Source of the DNA: an uncultured Bifidobacteriaceae bacterium
GTDB taxonomy: Bacteria > Actinomycetota > Actinomycetes > Actinomycetales > Bifidobacteriaceae
DNA length: 17,213 nucleotides
Assembly (NCBI GenBank): GCA_946891915.1
Contig: CAMPNN010000025.1
Location: forward strand, 1-17,213
Reading direction: 5' to 3'
The notes under the pieces are model-generated. The model saw only the letters and a list, made by a program, of their open reading frames with translations, was not told the DNA's origin and did no database searches. Positions within the stretch are counted from its first letter, which is position 1. Each line of letters begins with the position of its first letter. Positions 1-8,500 of the stretch are shown here, one piece after another. The translations under genes and the position numbers were made by a program.

Positions 1-10
1 TTGCGGCAGT

Positions 11-46
11 ATTTTTAGTATTTTTAGTATTTTTAGTATTTTTAGT
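11..46. repeat. Four tandem copies of a 9-bp unit (ATTTTTAGT)
   Basis: Four perfect head-to-tail copies of ATTTTTAGT occupy this stretch, and a partial copy (CAGT) precedes them. The unit carries TAG, so it closes reading frames. If an upstream gene such as metQ ends at the window edge, the array would sit at its stop codon, as other repeats in this window do. From 47 to 132 there is AT-rich leader with no convincing promoter boxes; AGGGA just before position 133 is the likely ribosome binding site of metN. Confidence 0.85.
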
Positions 47-132
47 TTGTGATATACGTAGGTTAGGTATTTTAGTTAAGAATTGAACTTGCCTAAAGTA
101 TTTTAAAAGTAATAAGTTGTTAGGGAATAAGC

Positions 133-933
133 ATGATTCAGATTGAACATCTTCATAAAAGCTACGGAAAAGGTAGCGAAGCGCATGAAGCATTGCACGA
201 TATTAATCTCACCATTGAATCTGGTGAAGTATTCGGAATACTCGGCTCTTCCGGTGCCGGCAAATCTTCCTTAGTGCGCTGCATGAATCTGCTTGAGCGA
301 CCAACTTCCGGAAAAGTTATAATCGACGGCAATGATATTACAGAAGTAAAAGATAAAGAGCTTGCTAAAGTTCGCGCGAATATTGGAATGATTTTCCAAA
401 ACTTTAGTCTTTTCCAGCAGCGCACAGTATTGCGAAACGTAACTTTTCCTATGGAACTAAATCACACTCCAAAAAAGGAATGCGAAGAGCGCGCACATTA
501 TTTGCTTAATTTGGTTGGATTGCAGGATTTTGCTAACCGCTACCCTAGCCAGCTTTCCGGCGGACAGCAACAACGCGTTGCTATTGCTAGAGCATTGGCA
601 AATAATCCTTCGATTATGCTTTGCGACGAAGCTACGAGCGCACTCGACTCCACTACAACCGCGCAAATACTTGACTTGCTGCGTAGAATTAACCGCGAGC
701 TTAACGTAACGCTTGTTATTATTACGCACTCTCTTGCTGTTGCGCGAAATATTTGCGACCGCGTTGCAATGATTGATGGCGGAAATATTGTGGAATTAGG
801 CGAAACTACAACGTTATTTGCAAATCCACAAAGCAATATTTTGCGCACGCTTATTGCAGACGACAAAGTAGAAAATCATCGAAATAAGAATAGTTTTACC
901 GAAAACTACACACTTGCAGGCGAGGTGAAGTAA
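133..933 (+). CDS. metN: Methionine ABC transporter ATP-binding protein MetN (short form)
   Basis: This is the cytoplasmic ATPase of a D/L-methionine importer; it drives uptake by hydrolysing ATP while bound to the MetI permease. The 266 residues show a complete ABC cassette: Walker A GSSGAGKSS (38-46), Q-loop Gln89, signature LSGGQQQR (141-148), Walker B ending in Asp165-Glu166, D-loop SALD and the switch His199. The first ~235 residues resemble the MetN family strongly (for example the SGKV..DG.D sector). Well-known MetN proteins are about 340 residues because of a C-terminal NIL/ACT-like domain that senses methionine; here only about 30 polar residues follow the cassette, so that domain is absent. 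AGGGA about 7 bases upstream supports the ATG at 133. The metI start follows the stop after a single base, so the two are translated together. The substrate-binding lipoprotein (metQ) is not in the window and is probably upstream. Confidence 0.9.
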   Translation: MIQIEHLHKSYGKGSEAHEALHDINLTIESGEVFGILGSSGAGKSSLVRCMNLLERPTSGKVIIDGNDITEVKDKELAKVRANIGMIFQNFSLFQQRTVLRNVTFPMELNHTPKKECEERAHYLLNLVGLQDFANRYPSQLSGGQQQRVAIARALANNPSIMLCDEATSALDSTTTAQILDLLRRINRELNVTLVIITHSLAVARNICDRVAMIDGGNIVELGETTTLFANPQSNILRTLIADDKVENHRNKNSFTENYTLAGEVK

Positions 934-934
934 A

Positions 935-1615
935 ATGCTAGAAACTGTTACACAATTTATTGACAACTACGGCGACTTATTAATTGAAGGCATGCAAGAT
1001 ACTTTAGTGATGACTTCTGTTGCAACACTTTTGGCTTATGCAATCGGTCTTCCAATTGGTGTGCTACTTATTATTTCAGGCAAAAAAGGCATTTGCCCAA
1101 ACGCGACAATTAATGCGATTCTTGGGTGGATTGTTAATATTGTGCGATCAGTGCCGTTTATTATTTTGTTGGTTGCTTTAATTCCGTTCACTCGCCTGCT
1201 TGTTGGCACGTCTCTTGGTGTTCCAGGCGCTATTGTGCCGCTTGTTATTACGGCAGCTCCGTTTGTGGCTCGAATTGTTGAGCAGTCTTTGGCAGAAGTT
1301 GACGGAAGCTTGATTGAGGCTGCGCAAAGCTTTGGAGCAGGTAAGTTCCAAATTGTGTGCAAAGTGCTGCTTTGGGAAGCGCTTCCTTCGCTTATTCGCG
1401 GTGCTGCTCTTACATTCATAACGCTGTTTGGTTTTAGCGCAATGGCTGGAACAGTTGGAGCTGGCGGACTTGGAGATATTGCAATCCGTTACGGCTACCA
1501 GCGTTACCAGTACGATGTGATGACTGTTGCTGTTGTGCTCTGCATTATTCTTGTGCAAATTGTGCAAAGCTTGGGAGATTTTATTTCACACACTATAAAT
1601 CACCACGAGCGTTAG
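935..1615 (+). CDS. metI: Methionine ABC transporter permease MetI
   Basis: This is the membrane subunit that forms the methionine translocation path together with MetN. The 226 residues contain about five hydrophobic segments (roughly 22-48, 64-90, 97-117, 150-172 and 195-213). The cytoplasmic EAA loop, with EAAQSFGA starting at Glu128, is the contact with the ATPase. The fingerprints R-S-V-P-F (71-75) and the Gly-rich G-T-V-G-A-G-G-L-G stretch (172-180) are typical of MetI-type permeases, and the length matches the usual ~217-230. GAGGTGA (922-928), inside the end of metN, is the ribosome binding site. The gene is last in its operon: no clear stem-loop follows, and the next element is the thiC riboswitch about 70 bases downstream. 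Confidence 0.92.
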   Translation: MLETVTQFIDNYGDLLIEGMQDTLVMTSVATLLAYAIGLPIGVLLIISGKKGICPNATINAILGWIVNIVRSVPFIILLVALIPFTRLLVGTSLGVPGAIVPLVITAAPFVARIVEQSLAEVDGSLIEAAQSFGAGKFQIVCKVLLWEALPSLIRGAALTFITLFGFSAMAGTVGAGGLGDIAIRYGYQRYQYDVMTVAVVLCIILVQIVQSLGDFISHTINHHER

Positions 1616-1683
1616 AAGAAAATCGCAACATACCTACGCTAATAAAGGCCACGTAATCGTGTAAACTGACTGATAATTCGACA

Positions 1684-4445
<2,762 letters not shown>

Positions 4446-4449
4446 CGCG

Positions 4450-4498
4450 AAATCGCAAGTGCGAAACGCATATATGCGAAATAACGCAATCGCGATTT
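4450..4498. repeat. GCGAAA-rich inverted repeats after thiC
   Basis: Just after the thiC stop the sequence repeats GCGAAA several times, contains a perfect 12-bp palindrome CGCATATATGCG (4467-4478), and has flanking arms AAATCGC (4450-4456) and GCGATTT (4492-4498). It can fold into a branched hairpin, but no T-run follows, so it is not an obvious terminator. The function is unknown. Confidence 0.4.
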
Positions 4499-4543
4499 AG
4501 TAAATAATACTTGCAACGAATAATAATTGAAGAAGGTTAAAAT

Positions 4544-4593
4544 AAAGCGAGTTTTGTAGTAAATATAACGTTTACTACAAAGCTCGCTTTTTT
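4544..4593 (+). terminator. Rho-independent terminator of thiC
   Basis: A 20-bp stem (4544-4563 with 4571-4590) has only one T-G wobble and a 7-base loop. The stem ends in a T-run that continues to 4593. It lies about 100 bases after the thiC stop. The opposite strand also reads T-rich after the stem, so it may work in both directions between the convergent thiC and cyclophilin genes. Confidence 0.92.
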
Positions 4594-4611
4594 ATTTACT
4601 ACTAAACCGTT

Positions 4612-4715
4612 ATTTTCTTTACACGACTGTAAAGTTTCTGTCGTTATTTGGCGAGATTCCGACATTTTCTTTACACGACTGTAAAGTTTCTGTCGCTATT
4701 TGGCGAGATTCCGAC
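4612..4715. repeat. Two tandem copies of a 52-bp unit with hairpin core
   Basis: Positions 4612-4663 and 4664-4715 are the same 52-bp sequence with one difference (CGTT against CGCT). Each contains TTTACA-CGAC-TGTAAA, a 6-bp inverted repeat around a 4-base loop, and copy boundaries supply CGACA/TGTCG outer arms. The sequence decays into related hairpins on the right (4711-4803). No coding potential is seen. It could be a local amplification of a hairpin element. Confidence 0.9.
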
Positions 4716-4752
4716 AATTTCTATACACCGTTGTAAATAAATTGTCGGTTTT
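4711..4752 (+). terminator. Possible second terminator-like hairpin
   Basis: CCGACAATTT (4711-4720) pairs perfectly with AAATTGTCGG (4739-4748), with an inner TACA/TGTA pairing, and four T follow (4749-4752). The T-run is short, so terminator function is only possible. It resembles the neighbouring 52-bp repeat units in its CTATACAC core and may simply be a diverged third copy. Confidence 0.45.
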
Positions 4753-4756
4753 ACGC

Positions 4757-4803
4757 AAAAATCCGATATTTTCTTTACACAAGAGTAACGAAAATATCGG
4801 ATT
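4757..4803 (-). terminator. Rho-independent terminator of the cyclophilin gene
   Basis: Arms 4760-4778 and 4785-4803 form a 19-bp stem with one mismatch and the 6-base loop ACAAGA. On the minus strand the stem is followed by five U (A-run 4757-4761 on the + strand). It starts about 24 bases beyond the stop codon of the minus-strand gene at 4827-5363, the right place for its terminator. Confidence 0.88.
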
Positions 4804-4826
4804 GTAATAAGGGCAGCGCTTAAGAT

Positions 4827-5363
4827 TCACAAAACTTCAACAGAAATAATACCCACAGGCTCAATAGGAGCATCCGCGCGATCAGTTGTAACAGAATCAA
4901 GCTTATCTACCACTGCTTTCGACTCATCGTCAGCAACTTCGCCAAAAATTGTGTGGTGACCATCAAGCCAAGGCGTTGGAACGGTTGTGATGAAGAACTG
5001 CGAGCCATTGGTACCATGCAAGAGACCGTCACGACCGCGACGCTTACCAGCATTCGCCATAGCAAGCAAATAAGGCTTATCGAACTTCAAAGATGAATCA
5101 ATTTCATCGTCGAACTCGTAGCCTGGACCGCCGGTTCCATTGCCGAGTGGGCAGCCGCCCTGAATCATGAAGTCCTTAATAATGCGGTGGAATGTAAGAC
5201 CATCGTAAAATGGTTCATGAGAAGGCTTTCCACTAAATGGGTCGATCCATTCGCGCTCGCCAGTTGCGAGACCAAGGAAATTTTTAACGGTTTCAGGCGC
5301 TTTGGTATCAAACAAGTTGATCTTAATATCGCCTTCAGAAGTATGCATAATAACTGTAGTCAT
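4827..5363 (-). CDS. Peptidyl-prolyl cis-trans isomerase, cyclophilin type
   Basis: Cyclophilins speed up cis/trans isomerisation of X-Pro bonds during protein folding. The 178 residues make one cyclophilin domain with the family blocks in order: [13 protein letters not shown] (58-70; catalytic Arg60 and Gln68), [12 protein letters not shown] (76-87), [16 protein letters not shown] (120-127) and [12 protein letters not shown] (132-143). There is no signal peptide or membrane segment, so it is cytoplasmic; the length is that of a single-domain bacterial enzyme. The start ATG at 5363 has only a weak GGGA-like site upstream. It stands alone, between the terminator of the giant surface protein gene (5441-5483) and its own terminator (4757-4803). 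The exact paralogue name (ppiA or ppiB) cannot be settled from sequence alone. Confidence 0.95.
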   Translation of the reverse strand: MTTVIMHTSEGDIKINLFDTKAPETVKNFLGLATGEREWIDPFSGKPSHEPFYDGLTFHRIIKDFMIQGGCPLGNGTGGPGYEFDDEIDSSLKFDKPYLLAMANAGKRRGRDGLLHGTNGSQFFITTVPTPWLDGHHTIFGEVADDESKAVVDKLDSVTTDRADAPIEPVGIISVEVL

Positions 5364-5440
5364 GTTTGTAATTTTCCCATACGTTAGCGACTACGCGAAT
5401 AACCACCAACCTACAGCATATGCGAAATGATGTAAGCAAC

Positions 5441-5483
5441 AAAATGCCCTCGCCTACTGGAGTGAATCCGAAGGCGAGGGCAT
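5441..5483 (-). terminator. Rho-independent terminator of the giant surface protein gene
   Basis: ATGCCCTCGCCT (5444-5455) and AGGCGAGGGCAT (5472-5483) form a perfect, GC-rich 12-bp stem with a 16-base loop. On the minus strand TTTT GTT follows it, whereas the + strand side has no T-run. It lies about 64 bases beyond the stop codon at 5547, so it ends the surface protein transcript before the cyclophilin gene. Confidence 0.9.
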
Positions 5484-5497
5484 AACTTAATTCATGA

Positions 5498-5553
5498 GCT
5501 AATCTGCTTAATCTAAGTGATTAGATAAGCAAGTTAGCTACGTAGCTTACTTG
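5498..5553. repeat. Overlapping inverted repeats across the stop codon of the giant gene
   Basis: Arms 5498-5516 and 5521-5538 pair imperfectly (TGCTTA..TCTAA against TTAGATAAGCA) around GTGA. A second, 24-bp near-palindrome at 5530-5553, with the perfect core AGCTACGTAGCT, covers the TAA stop at 5547-5549. The two structures share 5530-5538, so they cannot both form in one RNA. They belong to the 3' untranslated region of the minus-strand gene. Confidence 0.6.
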
Positions 5554-8500
5554 TTGCAGTGGCGAGAGATTCCGCGGCGCTTGCTCACGAATAGTGCAGC
5601 ACCAGCAGCAGCAACACCAGCGACAAACATGCCAAACACAGACACGTCACTACCAGTCTTACTAAGCTTCAAACCCTTAACACGCTTCAAAACCTGCTCA
5701 CGCACATCAGCACGAACCTTAGAAGCACTATCCTGAGCCGCAACCAAAGACTTACGAGCATCAGCAAGCTTTTGAGCAGCAGCATCAACCTGAGCCTGAG
5801 TTGCATTAGGATCCGCAGCAACCTTCTTAGCCTCAGCCAAAGCAGCATCCAAAGCCGCCTGAGCCTTAGAAACTTGAGCATCAGCCTGCTTCACAGCCGG
5901 CGAATTTTCAACCGCAGCATTCACAGCAGCAGAATTTGCGCCATTAGCATTATTTGCGTTGGAAGCGTTCTTGTTGGCAGCATTGTTGTTAGCAGCATTA
6001 CCTGCGTTACCTGCGTTACCCGAGTTTGCGCCGGAGTTTGCAGCATTACCAGCGTTGTTAGAACCAGCATTACCGTTACCAGCGTTTCCAGTCTGTGAAT
6101 CAGACTCAGCACCCTGAATCTGAACATTCAACTCACCCTTATCCACAGTAGTAGGCGCATTATCATTCACACCAAAGCCATGTGAAGAATCACCCTCATG
6201 ACCACCAGGAACAGGAGTTGGAAGCGGACTTGGAGTTGGATTCAAATCATTCTCAGCCTTCTTCAAATCCTCAGTAGCCTGATTCACCTGATCCTGAGTA
6301 GCATTCGGATCATTATTAACCTCGTTAGCATGATCCAAAGCATGATCATAAGCCTGCTTCTTATCCGAAGGAGCATTCGTGTACTCATCCGAATTATGAA
6401 CATCGCTACCATCGTCAATACCCTGCTGCAAGTGAGACTTATCAACAGAAGGCGAAGGAGATGGAGACGGAGCAGGCTCAGGAGACGGGGTTGGAGTTGG
6501 AGTTGGGGTTGGCTCCTTACCATCAAGAGCCGCTTCAGCTGCCTTAAGCTTTGCAAGAGCATCATCAACTTTCTGCTGAAGCTGCTGCAATTCTTCCAAG
6601 GACTTCTTTGAAAGATCTCCTTGAGCTTCAGTAAGAACAGTTTTAGCAGTGCTCAAAGCATCCGTATATGCAGTCTGCTTAGTTTGATCAGAATACTTAT
6701 AACCGTCAGACGCCTTAACAGTGTTTTCCTTACCAACCTCTTCTTGCAAGGCAGTGGAATCAACAGTTGCACCAGCAGAAGCGTTATTATCAAGAGCTTT
6801 CATCTTCTGCAACAAGTCGTTGTACAGCTCATTAACTTCAACAGAACTCTTAGGATCACCAGTCTCCTTATCAAGCACACCTTCAGCAGCTTGTAAAGCT
6901 TTGTCGAAGGCAGACTTCTTATCTGAATCAACAGTGGCACCAGTGTACTTATCAGTAGTCTTGAAAGTATCAGCTTGCTTCTTCAAATCTCCCAAGAACT
7001 TCATTGCTGTATCAGTATCTTTTGCCTGCTCAAGAGCATCATCGATGTCATCCTTGCCGTCAGCATGATCAGAGGCATCAGTGCTATCAAGAAGATCACT
7101 ATAATACTGCTTTTGAGCCTTGTTCAAATGATCAAGCGCAGCAATCTGCTTCTTAGCATCCTCAATCTTTTGAGCCTTCAAGTAACGATTAGCAATACCA
7201 GTTGGATCACCAAGCTTCTTTGCATTATTGATGTCATCAATAGCCTTCTGCTTGTCAGCATCTGGAAGATTACTACCTTGAATACGCTTCTTCTGAGCTT
7301 CCTTTTCTTTATTAAGTTCAGACTGATCATCGTATGTGTTCTGGGAAATATCGCGCTTGCCCTTAGCATCTTCTATTGCCTTGTTTGCGGCATCAAACGA
7401 AGTTTTCACGCCATCAACAGCATTCTTGATATCAGAAGGCTTAGTTGCACTATTAACTTTGCCTTTAGCTGTATTTATTTCGTTAACAGCAGCATCATAC
7501 TTATCTTTAGCTTTTTGCTGTTTATCAGCACTCAAAGCATTATATGCTGCATCAAGCTCTGCCTTCTTAGCATCAAGCTTCGCAATACCAGCATTCTTAG
7601 CATTCTGCTCGTTACTTGTATTCTGGCGCTTGGCGGCGTCAAGAGCATTCTTAATCTCATCTGCAGTGGCAGCAGGATCCTTCTTTGCAAGAGCAGCTTC
7701 CAAAGCAGTGAGTGCTGCATCCTTCTTAGCTGGATCAGAACCGATTAACTCCTTAAGAGCCTTATCGTCGTTACTATCAGACTTGCCGTGGCTTAAGAAC
7801 GGAAGCGCACCTTCATTCAAAGCACCTCGAGCGTCGTTAATCGCGTTGGCCTTTTCGAGAATCTTCTTAACATCCTCGGAAGTTTGAGCCTTATCAATTT
7901 CACCTGATAGCTTATTCTTATCACCAGAATCACCATCAGTTAGATTAGTCAGGTTCTTGAGAGCTTCTTTGGCGTCTGTTTTATCCTTTTGAAGCTGCTT
8001 CTTTTCTTCCTCTTTGCGCTTCTCTTCATCCTCTTTGCGCTTCTCTTCCTCGCGCTTTTTCTTTTCTTCTTTCTCTTTCTTCTTAATGTCTTCAGGCTTT
8101 ACATTACTCTTACCAGCCTGCTCATTGGCCTTCTTGAGGATATTCTGAATTTCATCTTTGGTCTTAGCTTTCTCAATCTGCTGCTTAAAAGATTTCTTTT
8201 GCTCCTCAGTAAGCTTTGGATTGCGGTCGATAATCTTCTTCGCATCATCCTTCATCTGCTGCAACTGCTGAGTAGTTGGAGCAGGAGTTTGTTCCTTAGG
8301 CTTAGGAGTAAACAAATCAGCTTTCTTAATACGAATTAGTTCTTCCGCATTAGTGCTGCTAGAGCCTGCTTTCCAGCCACGAACAACCAAATCTCCAGTC
8401 TTTGAATCAACAATTACGCTCGTCACACTACCTGTTTGCTTATCTCCAGTGTAAATATTCAAGCCGGATGTTCCACTTGCAACAGGAGTTAAGCCATACG

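Noticed and set aside
1..18. Last codons of an upstream gene (frame 1: LRQYF then stop TAG)
   Set aside because: Five codons are too few to support a call; metQ upstream is only expected from operon logic.
4612..4803. CRISPR array
   Set aside because: The repeat is contiguous with no unique spacers, only two full copies exist and no cas genes are near.
5687..7887. Many Leu/Ser/Ile-rich open frames opposite and alongside the giant gene
   Set aside because: They are shadows of a compositionally biased coding strand: no ribosome binding sites, no domains, biased residues.
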